A stretch of 64,000 nt of DNA, taken from positions 41,844,750 through 41,908,749 of the forward strand of contig NC_079509.1 of NCBI RefSeq assembly GCF_030052815.1, read 5' to 3'. Under the pieces are notes generated by a model that worked only from the letters and a program-made list of their open reading frames with translations, was not told where the DNA came from and did not search any database. A program made the position numbers and the translations under genes. Of the stretch, positions 49,885-61,485 are shown in pieces. Each line of letters starts with the position of its first letter. The stretch's first letter is position 1. Origin of the DNA: Hevea brasiliensis. Taxonomy: Eukaryota > Streptophyta > Magnoliopsida > Malpighiales > Euphorbiaceae.

Positions 49885-50870
49885 TATTAATTTTACATCC
49901 ACAATATAAAATATTATATTTTTAAGTGATACCACATTATTTTTAATATAATATTATAATTTTTATGTAGTGTTAATATTTTATGTTGTTGATGTAAAAT
50001 TAATAATAAATAATTATATTTAATAAACGTTAACGGATACACTGTTACACTCGTTAGAAAAACCGGATATTTAAAACAGACTGGAATCCTTCTTCTATAC
50101 AATCAATGGACCTATAAGACCGTTGCTTTAAATGGGACAACAGAGGCAATAAAATTAGTAGCTAAAATATGGAAACGGCCACTGCAATTAAATAGTGTGA
50201 TTACCGCAAGCATAGATAACAAGAGTAACGATAATTGGCTTCATTTCAAATAAATCATTTAATAAAAAAAAAATTCAACACAATTTTCATATAATTATAT
50301 TTATTTTTATTTTTTTAAAATAATTTTTTTAAATGAAAAAAATTAAATTTTTTTATTTTAAACATAAGAATTGATTAAAAAATAACTAGACAATAACCAA
50401 AGATAAGATCCTAAGATATTATATCACAATCCTAGCATACTAACTCTTAATCCTAATAGGAAATAAGTTCAAAAATCTATATAAATCAGTCATTTTGTCC
50501 ACATATTGTGCGACTTATTTTTTTTTTATTTTAATAAATAATTTAATATTTATTTTTATAAAATTTTATATTTTAAAATCATACTATAAAATTTTATTCT
50601 TAGTTAATTATATTAAATATAATTAAAATTTGTTTATTAAAATTTTAAATAATTATATTCCTATTTAAATTAAATTAAATTTTTATTTTTAAAATGATTA
50701 CCAATTATTTTGCTCTAAATATTCTTTCACAAAAATGTAATAATATATTATTTTTACAGTATAATTATGTTTTAAAAAAACCATATATTATTAGAAATAG
50801 TTTGTTTATAATAATTATAATAATAAATATGCTAAAAATAAAATCTTAAATATTACTGTAATTTTCAAGA

Positions 50871-50909
<39 letters not shown>

Positions 50910-51655
50910 TTCTTAATTTACGATTTACATTTTATTCTTCTCTCTTTTTTTTAGTATTAAGTTTATTCTTCTAATTTTAGTCATTTGACTTTCAAACTCT
51001 ATAACTTTTATAAGAATGTCTATTTTTTGAAGCATAATCTATAATTATGAACACAACAAAAAAAAAAATTTAATTTGAAAAATAAAACATAATATATAAT
51101 TAAAAAATAATTATTCAAGTTTAAAAATATAAAACAATTAAATTATTGCTATAAGTAAGTAAAAAAGTGAGATTTTAATGAGTCATATACTCAATATTCA
51201 AGAGAAATGGGAAATGAATTTATTTATTAGTATTAATAAATAAATTATTTAATAGTAACCGATATAAATTTAATTTTGAATTTTAAATTTTAAATTTTGA
51301 TAAATGATTTGTAGTAGTATATTTTAAATTAGTTCATGTATACCAATAAAAAGATAAAAAAAAAAAGCAAAAATAAAATGTTACAACTTTGAAAGAAGTA
51401 AAATGGATAAAAAGAAAAAAAAGGAAAATAAAGATTTAAATTTTAAAATTAAAGATAATAAATTAAATTTTAAAGTAATCAATATTTATGCTAAATGGAT
51501 ATTATTTGACAAATTATTAAGTTATGTCAATTACAAAATGTGGTACATAATTGTAAGTTTTTAAGTACATTAATAAATCAAATGGCTTAAGTCTTATGAG
51601 GCCATTTTTGTGTTTAATTTTAATAGATACATATACCGATTGATGACATTAGATG
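49885..51655. other. AT-rich intergenic DNA, no gene
   Basis: No credible coding region. Contains an (AAT)13 microsatellite at 50871-50909 and homopolymer runs. Confidence 0.5.
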
Positions 51656-51659
51656 GGCA

Positions 51660-51985
51660 TATTTAGAGGTGTTTGGTTCACCTGTCGAGTGTAGCTGATA
51701 GCTGATAGATACTCAAATAGGTGAACTAGAGTGTTTGGTAAATTTTAAAAAATAAAGTTGATAGTTGATGAGTAGCTGATATGGTACCCATCAGCTGCAG
51801 TTCATATTGCTCATTATATAATATATATCATTATTGGTCATTTCACATATCAACAACAAAAGCTAAACATAATTTTACCAAACACTTAATATAAATCAGC
51901 TATCATCAGCTACCAACTATCAGTTAACAGTAACAATTATCAGCTAACAATTATCAGCTGTATTTAACAGTTAAACTAAATAAAT
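51660..51985. mobile_element. MITE with repeated AGCTGATA / TATCAGCT motifs
   Basis: The left end GAGGTGTTTGGTTCACCTGT and the reversed right end GAATTTATTTAGTTTAACTG are related. AGCTGATA-type motifs cluster on the left (51689-51800) and their complements TATCAGCT on the right (51895-51960). An inner pair TGTTTGGTAAA / TTTACCAAACA adds symmetry. It resembles widespread hAT-type plant MITEs. No coding. Confidence 0.6.
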
Positions 51986-52629
51986 TCTTAATTTAGTTAT
52001 AATTTTATTTATTTGTAGTCAAGTTTTCAAAACTAACTTAAATATAAAAATGGTGATTAATTAAGTCATTTAATATTTTCTCTTATCTTACGAGTTTATA
52101 GAAAAAAATCACCAACAACATCACTTCTACGTCACTTCTACTAGAGTGATATATTTTTCCAATTAGTACTATTTATTTTTTTCATGCACTTATTTACTTT
52201 TCCAAACATAATGGAACCTATAGCTAGCTCACTGTGGATATTTGTTACCGTAGAATCTAATTTTTCAGTGCTTTTTAAGTAAATCACTGAAAATAATATA
52301 TTAATATTAAATAAATAAAGAAAATTTTGGATTATAATTTTTTTTCAATTAATATTTCGAGTTGAATAACATTAAATAACGAGTACTGAAAATTTATGCT
52401 ATATTTGATCACTATTATGATATTAGCAAGACATAATGAAAATTCTGTTCTTTCATATTTATCTTCCTTTGCATGTCTATCCGTAACAATACCATTCCTT
52501 CAAAATCCATGATACCACTCAAAATTGGATAGCGCCAAATGCAACGCAGTTCCTAGGGCTCAAATAGATTCTGCAAGTGCGAGGCTAATGGTTTACAAGG
52601 ACAAAATGAATAGTCTAGTATTACATCCT

Positions 52630-53487
52630 AGGAGTGGCAATTTTAACACAGCCGAATACTAAAATAAAGAGTTTGGGTTGAGTTTTTTCATATATGTATC
52701 GATCTATTTGTGATACATTAATAATTATGTCATGCCATAAGTTGATTCGTTAATATGATTTAACATGTTTATGACAAGTTTTAATATTTATGTCACTTGT
52801 CAACTCGTAACGTACTAATTCGTTTTGACCCGTCAATCCTGTTTAATCCACTAACCCACAAATTACACTATTAAAAAGTTACGAATTAATAAATATAAGT
52901 CTAATTATGTATTATATTAGAATTTCATTACAATAACTAATTTATTTTCTTTTTATTAAAATTAATTTAATTTGTGAATTTATATAATAAATTAAAAAAA
53001 TATTGCTTTATAATTATTATTTTTAATTTTTTAGTTAAAATGTTGATTAGTTAAATATTATAAATATTATTTAATTGTTTTATGTTATTTTTATATTTTA
53101 ATATATTTTTAAATTTATGCATGTTAATATGCATAAATTTCATGTAATATATTATTTTATAAAAATTAAAAATCTTGAATTGTGTTAAAACATATTAAAT
53201 GATTTATGTTTGGTCACGTAAAATCATGTTAAATAAATTGAGTCATATCAAATTGTGTTGAATAGTTTAATTCGTGCCATATTATATTAAATGGGTTGTG
53301 TTATGTTGAATTAACCTAATTTAATATTAATTATATCGTGTAAGCCATAAAATATAATATAATGATTATTTTTGTGTTTCAATTTTTCACACAATTTATT
53401 AACTATATCATTTTTTTATTGATCATAATCGTATTCGTGTCCATTATTTCTACACGATTACGACCCACTAACTCGAATTGTCATTAC
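52630..53487. mobile_element. Insertion in exon 7 of the remnant copy
   Basis: An 858-bp AT-rich segment splits the exon 7 homology exactly between CATCC and ATAAACTCC. Its ends, GGAGTGGCAATTTTAACAC and (reversed) TAATGACAATTCGAGTTAG, are an imperfect inverted pair. It has repeated GTGTTAAAT-like and TGTGTTGAAT-like words. It looks like a small non-autonomous transposon. Confidence 0.55.
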
Positions 53488-53778
53488 ATAAACTCCATGC
53501 CATTTTCATTTTCCAAAAATCAAAAGCCTGTAAATTAATAACACAAAATCATTATTCTAAGCCATATAATATAATAGAATGATTATTTTTGTGTTTCAAT
53601 TTTTCACACAATTTATTAACTATATCATTTTCATATCGATCATAATTGTATTCGTGTCCGTTATTTCTACACGATTACGACCCACTAACCTGAATTGTCA
53701 TTACATAACTCCATGCCATTTTGATTTTCCAAAAATCAAAAGCCTGTAAATTAATAACACAAAATCATTATTCTAAGT
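53343..53778. repeat. 217-bp tandem duplication
   Basis: 53343-53560 and 53561-53778 are near-identical. Each contains the end of the inserted element (TACACGATTACGACCCACTAA) fused to the start of exon 7 homology (AAAAATCAAAAGCCTGTAAA). The duplication therefore happened after the insertion. Confidence 0.85.
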
Positions 53779-54532
53779 TCTAGTCATGACTTGATCAGCA
53801 AAATTAATTTTGAGCTAGTAAAAGTGACTTGCATATTCCAAAAGGTTTAGATTTTCGCTCGAGCCATAAAGCTTTTATTTTTCTGACCACTTATGATCAG
53901 CAGAAGCAGAAATTCGAAGCTGCAAACATCATACTTGATTGAATACATGCTACGTCACACATATTCTTGAGGTACATAGCCACTATATATTATTAGATGA
54001 TATGGTCTATGCTCATCTTACTATAAATATATCTACCTAGAGGCAATTAGCTTACTATGTTCCAACAGGCTAGCCTATACTGGCTTCATTGTTCTCCTTC
54101 TGTAGAATTCTTGCCATGCCAAAATCAGAAATCTTTGACTTCGTCTTATTATCTAGCAAAATGTTACTGGCTTGTAATATCTCTGCGAATTATTGTGAAA
54201 TTTGAGTTTTCTTAGAGGGATAGAAGCCCTTGAGCAATCCTTCGATGATGTGAACAGTTCTTCCTTTGTATATGGGAGCAAAGTCAAAGTATTTGAATAG
54301 CATGTCTATCTCTGATAATACTATTCCCTCAAAATAGATGATTTCATGATACTACTTTATTAATCAAAGGGGAAATAAGACACACCTAATTAAAATCGAG
54401 CAATAAATTTCGCTGGAAAATATATAATTGACCACAAAAAGGCAAAGTCATTGGGGTAACACTAGGGTAACAGATACATTGTTTATTGAACATAATTCTT
54501 GATCTAACAATTAATACCCATAAAAAGTAAAG

Positions 54533-56019
54533 TCATCGGGCTACCATCTGAGAAATAGATACATTATTTATGGAACAAACGCTTTTTTCTTTGTCTTCGG
54601 CGCTTTTGACAGAAAAAGCAGGTGTTTTAGGATAAGCAATGGCTACATTTTCATTTTTTAGCATGGAATAAACTTCCAAGATTGATGGCCTGTCTGTTGG
54701 ACTTTCCTGTACACATAAAAGGGCTACTTGCAGGCATCTCAAGAGTTTGCAGGGTGAAAATGAATCGTCTAGTGTTTCATCCATAAACTCCATGCCATTT
54801 TCCATTTTCCACAAATCATAAGCCTGCAATTTAGTAACACGAAATCAGCCTTTTAAGTTCTATTCATGACTTGGTAAGCATGCAACATTAATCTCGAGCT
54901 AATAGAGTGCATAACTTACATATTCCAAAAGGTTAAGATTTTCGCCCCAACCATAAAAACAGTTATTCTTCTTGCCACTTATGATTTGCAGAAGCAGAAC
55001 TCCAAAGCTGTAAACATCGTACTTCATCGAGTACACGCCATGTCTCACATATTCAGGAGGTACATAGCCACTGCATATCATATAAATATATTAGATGCTC
55101 TATGCTAATCTTAGCAGAGCAGTATTTATAAACATATTTCCCAATAGGCAATTAGCTTACTATGTTCCAACAATATGGCCTGTTTTGGTTTCCTTGCATT
55201 CCTTCTGCACAATTCTAGCCATGCCAAAATCAGAAATCTTTGGCTTCATCTTATTATCCAGCAAAATGTTGCTGGCTTTAATATCTCTGTGAATTATTGT
55301 AAAATTTGAGTATTCTTGGAGGTATAGAAGCCCTTGAGCAATACCTTCAGTGATGTGTATGCGTTGTTCCCAATTCAATGTCAATCTTCTATTGGGGTCT
55401 ACATCACAACAGAATTATGAACATGTATAGTTCTGTCACTCAAGGAATGAATTGAACAAGTAAAACTGTAACATAATATATGCACATACCAAATAGGTAG
55501 AGATCAAGGCTTTTGTTAGGCATATACTCATAGATCAACATTTTCTCTCCCCTTTCAGTGCAAAATCCAAAAAGTCTCACTAGATTAATATGTTGCAACT
55601 TTGCAGTAAGTTTAACCTCATTTTTGAACTCCTTAAGCCCTTGATGTGAAGTTTTAGAAAGTCTCTTCACCGCTATTTCTTGTCCCCTTGCAAGCTTACC
55701 CTGGCAAGCAATATTAGAGCAAACAGATGCATAGTATTCTTAATATTTCCTTCTTAACAGTGAATATGTGTTAATTTTGTTGAATTAAGTTTACCTTGTA
55801 CACAGGTCCATATCCACCTTCTCCAAGCCTATTTTCGCATGAAAAGTTTCTTGTAGCTGATTTGATTTCAGAAAAAGTAAATACTTGCAGATTAGGAGCA
55901 TTCTGGTCTGAATCTTCATTCACTAGCGCTGTATTTAGTCCTTCTTCAAAGCTTTGTGCTTTGCCTGAATCCATTTTTCCTAACCATATACAAGATGGAG
56001 GAAAGGAAAACAAAATTTG

Positions 56020-56085
<66 letters not shown>

Positions 56086-57549
56086 TATTTAGATAGAGGG
56101 ATATTCAAATATCAGTGTTAATATATGCTAGAGAAGTCTGCTTTACCTTTTGATTTGAGCACTCTTTTTCTTGCATAGTATGAAACAGAACCAAGTAGGA
56201 GCAGCAGGATTACAATTGCAAGTGGAATTGAAACAATAATCCATAATGATAATGGCTTCTTCTTTTCTTGATCTTTACCAACTTCACAAGCTGTCAACTT
56301 TTCCCACTAATTAGAAGGATGTTGAGAGATGAACACAAAAGAAAGGAAAGAAAATACCATATGAATTATCACCAATGAGCTAGATGAACCATATTTGAAT
56401 TATATTCCAACCCAGAACCAAATAAACAAAATAAATAAAAACTGTGGATAGAAAACAAACAAGCAATTTCCCACCTGCCTGAGAAAGCTGCCAGTTATCA
56501 TCATTACAGAGTTGAAAGGAAATGTAACCGAGTAGTTGCTTCGTCTTGGCATATGAAATTTTAGTCCTAATGGCCTCAACGTCATCAAAATTGATCCAGA
56601 TTGACCCAATGGTGAAGTAATTCACTACATATGTAGCATTGTAGGTTGAAGTGGCTCCATACCCATAACTGGAGATGAATGATTTAATCGATTTATAGCC
56701 CATTGAACCATCAACTGTTGGATCCGGGCCAGAGGCTGGTTCACCAATATTAGGATAGTCATTTTTGTTCACAAGTTTCCACCCATAACCATGGTAAGGC
56801 AGACCCAAAACTAGCTTGCTTGCCAGAAATCCTCTTCTTAACCATTCTTCTATACCAGAATTAGTACTAACATGGCCTGAAGGATCATATAAAGCAGCAT
56901 GGTTTCCTGTAACATTCTCCTTTAAGGGCACATGATAGTCGAATGCTATAATATTCGCCCAATCTATGTTTGTCTTAATGGATTCAACTGGAAAACTGTT
57001 GGCACCAATAATAGGCTTGTAATGAACAGACATTGTCAAGAGTAATCGTGGCTCACTAGAGTTTCTTGGCTCAGAATTTATAGCCGCGCGCCACTCATAT
57101 AAGAGAACTCCAATATTCTTCATGTCAAAGCTTGTGTTAGGCCAGATCCAAGAAAGGTCCAGACCACCAAAGCCATAAAGCCTGGCTGTCTCTATTGAGG
57201 ACCTGATAAAAGACCCTCTGTAAGAAGGCTGGCTGGCCATTAAAGAAAAGTTAGAATAGTTTCCATAAGCAAGCCCGATCGATAAAACTGTGATTATTGA
57301 TGGGTTCTTACGTTTAATGGTAGTTGTGAAGGAAGAGACAGTTGATTCATCAGAGAAGCGAAAGGAAAGCTGAAAATTGGAACTGTTCATACCAGCAAAA
57401 CCATAATAAAGGTGGGTAAAAAGAGCAGAATTTACGCTGGAAACTGGGAGGTTGGAACTTGAATCATAGTAGGCAGCTTGGATCCAAGCTTGTGCCTGCA
57501 GATTGAGAGTGATAAGGAAGATTAAGAGGATAAAGATTTTGGTTGCCAT
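54533..57549 (-). CDS. Chitinase-like (GH18) receptor-like kinase, gene 2
   Basis: Paralogue of gene 1 with identical exon lengths: 57549-56475, 56290-56147, 55979-55795, 55700-55490, 55398-55161, 55070-54920, 54823-54533. Together 2295 nt, 764 residues, all introns GT-AG. Signal peptide ([22 protein letters not shown]), GH18 domain to about residue 358, one membrane span, then a kinase with [25 protein letters not shown] and VPPEYV all present, so it is probably active. The GH18 signature reads GGLDLSWIW: Ile replaces catalytic Glu. The 3' end of the GH18 exon is closer to gene 1 than the middle part, where [17 protein letters not shown] has a 1-residue insertion. Intron 2 holds a long (AT)n tract. 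The biological role is inferred only from domain layout. Confidence 0.9.
56023..56082. repeat. (AT)30 microsatellite in intron 2 of gene 2
   Basis: Sixty bases of AT dinucleotide between exons 2 and 3. Absent from the same intron in genes 1 and 3 (gene 3 has only a short TATATAAATATATATA stretch). Confidence 0.95.
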
Positions 57550-57595
57550 GAAAGAAGAAAGAAGATAGTTTATGCTTAGACTGGATTAGTATATG
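57550..57595 (-). promoter_or_regulatory. Conserved pyrimidine-rich leader before gene 2
   Basis: The minus strand reads AAGCATAAACTATCTTC then TTTCTTCTTTC up to the ATG, the same as gene 1's leader. This supports the chosen start codon and a shared 5' leader. Confidence 0.45.
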
Positions 57596-59500
57596 AAAAC
57601 TGCGAATCCATTTTTTGTGCCATAATGATCTTTTTCCCCTTTAATTTATGGTCCTAAACTTGACAAGTTCTGTCTTTTGTCTTTTTTTTTCTTCCTTGAT
57701 ACTTTTGATCACAATTTCCGTACTTGAAGAAAGTTCAAGACAAATACGTTTGAAAATGAAATTGAACCCGTCTCTTAGACTCAAGGATGAATAAAACTGG
57801 TTTCTAATGGTTGCCTAATTTTTTAATAATAATTTTAACAATAATATTAAATAAGCCCTGATAAAGGATTTTATTGATGACTACTCTAATTTTTTTGTTA
57901 AATTTTTTATTTTTTTAATAAATTCTCAAAATCATATCCGTATAGAATATATATAAGTTTATTTCTTGTGGTATGTGTTTACTAAAAATGAATATGAGAT
58001 TTTCTTCCTATTATTATGGTCATGCTCTTTCAAATTATGAATTTCTAATTTCTCTATTTTATTGAGATTTTATTTATTTATTGTAATATTTGATAGGCTA
58101 TTTAATAATTTGAAATAAGATTTTGGGTATAACTATACGGCTTATTCTTCTAATAATATTTAGTGGTTTAAATTCTTTTATAAGCTATAAAAATAGCAAC
58201 CTTCCAAAAAAATAATATTCTATTCTATTTAAATCATTTCTAAAAATATTTATATTTCTTTTCCTCTTATAAGAATGTCATGTTGCCCTTATAATATGAC
58301 ACTTAGTAATGAAATATTAATTTTCTAACTTAATAAAAGAAAATATTCTACTTTTTTTAGTTTTTTTCAATTAGTTAAATCTTCTGAATTAGAAATAGAG
58401 CTTGAGAGCTCTTCAAATTTTTACTCAAGTGTTTCGTTTTGTTAATTAAATTTTTAAATTTTTATTTATTTATTTTAATTTTTAAATTACTTAAGTGTTC
58501 ACATATGAATTCAAATTAATTTTCATAATTTCATTTTGATTTTCTGTTACTGTCATTTTAATTTTTAATTATTAAATTTGTGTTAATCATTATTATTTTT
58601 ATTGAATAATCAATTAAATATATTTTCGTTCACCAACATTACATATTTAAGAAGACATTTTTTATTATTAAATATACTTTACTATATACACTAACATTAT
58701 ATTAATGAAATATAAACTTTCATGTCATTACAAAGAAAGGATAATAACAACAAATTATTGATCTATTTTAGTAATATTTTTTATGCTTTTTTTTTCTCCA
58801 TAAACACTATTTTAAAATAGTGAGATTTGATTGATATTATTACTCTTTTATTTTAATATTGTAATTACTATTATTATTATATAAAAATTATTAAAAATAG
58901 CATTTATAAATTTTTTTATAATATCTATAATGTGTAAATTTTGTTTATAAGTAATAAATAATTAAAATTTCTTCTCTCTTAAATTTTACATAATTACAAT
59001 ATATAATTCATTTTTAATATTAAAAAATTTTTAAATACTGTGCATATGCGTTATTTTTATATACTAAACCTATTACCATAACAATAACAATAGTGTTAAG
59101 CTTTTTTTTTTAGATTGATTAATTAATTATTTTACTTTTTAACTAGTATTATTACTATTTTGTTTTATAATAAGACTCTATAATTAAGTATTTTTTTATT
59201 ATCAAATTATTTTTTATTTAATATATTATAATCAGGAAATATTGAAAATTGTATTATTTATATTAGTTCGTTTTATATTAAACTATCTACACATAAGTAA
59301 TGATTAAAATTTTATTTAAGTTAAATTGACTAAATAATTTTAATAATTATTGATACATAATATTTGTTTTATAAAATGCAAGTATAATATTTTATTTTAT
59401 GTTATTAAAAAAAAAGTCATAGTATAGTTTGATTTAACGATGTCATATCAATCACTTGATAAATTTAAATTTAAGATTTGACTATTTAATTTCATTAACT
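57596..59500. other. Upstream region of gene 2, no gene
   Basis: AT-rich and without coding potential. Presumably includes the gene 2 promoter. No specific elements assigned. Confidence 0.4.
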
Positions 59501-59519
59501 AGAAAATAGTCAAGTGTTC

Positions 59520-60420
59520 TGGTTAAATTATGAAATTTACTATTTAATCCTTTTATTTTAATTAAATTAATAATTTGATCTCTAAATTTTAAAAATAAAC
59601 TATCTAATTTTTATATTTTGCTTCAATTATTTAGCCTTAGTTTCTATATTTTACTTCTATCAAACTATTTAATCCATTAAATTTTATGTTAATAATACCT
59701 ATAAAATTACTATTTAATCTGTTTATTTTAGTAAATCAAATTAATTAGTTCTTATATTTTAAAAATATTACTATTTTGTCCATTTGTTTTATTAAAACTA
59801 ATTAATTAATTCATATATTTTAAAAATATAATATTTTAAAAAAATAATTTTCAATGAAAATAAAAAATTTTTTATGTAGAGATTAAATATAAATTTACAT
59901 TTTTTTAATAATTTAAATATTTTTACTCAATTTCTTATGCATTATTTTTGTTTTCTCTATTGAAAAATAATTTTTCTCTATTACCATCTTGATTACTTAG
60001 ACATCTAAGAAATTGAGTAACCTTTCTACATACAAAGTTTATATCAAATTCAATCAAAAAATAGAAAATGCATAAAGAATGAGGAGGAGAAAAATGTAAG
60101 TGTAATGAGGATGACACATAGAGAAAGAAAAAATAAGGGAGAAAAAATCAAGACAATTTAAGTATGAAAAAATAAAAATAGAATTAAAAATTTAACAAAA
60201 TTAAATTACATGAATTAATTAATATATTTTTTAAAATATAAAAAATAAATAATTAATTTAATTAAAATAAAATAAATAATAATTTATTTAACATTAAATT
60301 CTTTAATTAATAAAAAAATTTAAATAATTTAATAAAAATAAAATATAAAAATTAAATAAAATATTTTTAAAATATAATAATTAAATAATTAATTTTATTA
60401 AAATACGAAGAATAAATATT
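59520..60420. repeat. Diverged inverted and direct AT-rich repeats
   Basis: Units like AAATTTACTATTTAATCC recur at about 59532, 59704 and 59768 in forward orientation. Complementary AATTAATTAATATATTTTT and AAATAAATAATTAATTTTA units occur at 60210-60260 and 60375-60400. Similar to the MITE-like block at 18278-18770. The 60-aa minus frame at 59935-60117 has no recognised feature. Confidence 0.4.
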
Positions 60421-60663
60421 TTCCTTAAATTAATTTTCTCGCAAATAATTAAGACGAGCCAAACGTTTACGAGTCAAAAAAGAAAAAAATTCAAAATGTC
60501 TTCTCCCATCAAATATGTGTTTGGCTACGATTGGCCTACTTGATAACAGTGTGAAACCAGCAATATAGAGGACCCACATGGAAATATAAAACTAATTATT
60601 CCAAAATTGACAAATGAAACCTCAAGGGTAGCTACACTCTTTGACCCTTGATGCCTACCATTC

Positions 60664-60928
60664 AATGGCGAAACTAGGAATCAAAAGGGACAGTGGGCCC
60701 CCAGCCTAAAGAAAATTTATAAAGACTATATTATAATTATATTATTAATGTCTAGGTGGATTAATGTTGCCACTTATCCCTGTTTAAATGCTTTTCTTTT
60801 TTAATTTGTAAATTCAATTTTTTTTTTACCATTTTAATCCCAATTGAAAGTGATCGATAAATTTAAAAAAGAGATTAAAAAAAATTAAAAATCTTTGCCC
60901 CTAACGTTAATTTCTAGTTCTGACATTG
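60664..60928. mobile_element. MITE with 9-bp target duplication
   Basis: Flanked by CTACCATTC (60655-60663) and CTGCCATTC (60929-60937), one mismatch. The ends AATGGCGAAACTAGGAATC and (reversed) CAATGTCAGAACTAGAAATT form an imperfect inverted repeat. 265 bp, non-coding. An 8-9 bp duplication fits hAT or Mutator-type transposons. Confidence 0.65.
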
Positions 60929-60939
60929 CTGCCATTCTT

Positions 60940-61485
60940 ACTTGGTATAAGTACCTGTTATTTGCATTTCTTCTAATTAATATTTCTTGTCCAATAAAAT
61001 TTAAATGAAAACTATTCAAAATGTAAAATAGATTTGAAAAGTCTCCTCTTTCACATTTATCTTCCTCTGTAAAACTGTTCCATTCTGAAGGGAATAAAAC
61101 ACAATTTGTCAAAAATCAACCCAATAAATTTCATTAAAAAAAGTACATATTTTAAATAAGAAAAAATATATAAAAAAGAAATTATAATTTAATTTTTATT
61201 AATTTATTCAATATTTTTTTCTATTAATAAATGTGATTAAAATATTAGTTAGTATTAAATAATAATGACGTAGTAAATACGTTGAGCTAATATGGCGAAT
61301 ACGTAGCTCTGACATAGCAACACGTCAGTGCCATGTAAGCATCACATCTATCATGTATAGTCGCATTTGCGTCGTTTAACGGTAACTAACAGTTTGAATT
61401 ATATTTGTTAAATGGAGAGAAACATAGGTATCAAATCAATAAAAATTAAATCATGCTCCTTCATGTGTGCCGTACAAAGTAAAGT
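60940..61485. other. 3' flank of gene 3, no gene
   Basis: AT-rich. The start shows partial homology to the 3' flanks of genes 1 and 2 (AATTAATATTTCTTGTCCAATAAAATTTAAA, about 60976-61005; CCTCTTTCACATTTATCTTCCT, about 61045). The middle (61260-61345) has repeated TACGTAG/CACGTCAG-like words and may be another small repeat. Confidence 0.4.

Larger units (their letters stand above)
52200..54262 (-). pseudogene. Remnant of a fourth GH18 receptor-kinase copy
   Basis: 52215-52530 matches the 3' flank of genes 1 and 2. 52550-52629 matches the middle of exon 7. 53488-53540 and 53705-53745 match the start of exon 7. 53832-53982 matches exon 6, and 54058-54262 matches most of exon 5. In exon 6 there is a TGA stop just after VPQEYV and the donor is GC instead of GT. 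All upstream exons are missing: at 54262 the sequence jumps to the 3' flank of gene 2. It cannot make a functional kinase. Confidence 0.8.

Noticed and set aside
45300..51650. Possible undescribed non-coding RNA or matrix attachment region
   Set aside because: Strong AT bias alone is not evidence; no conserved structure, promoter or transcript signal could be identified by reading.
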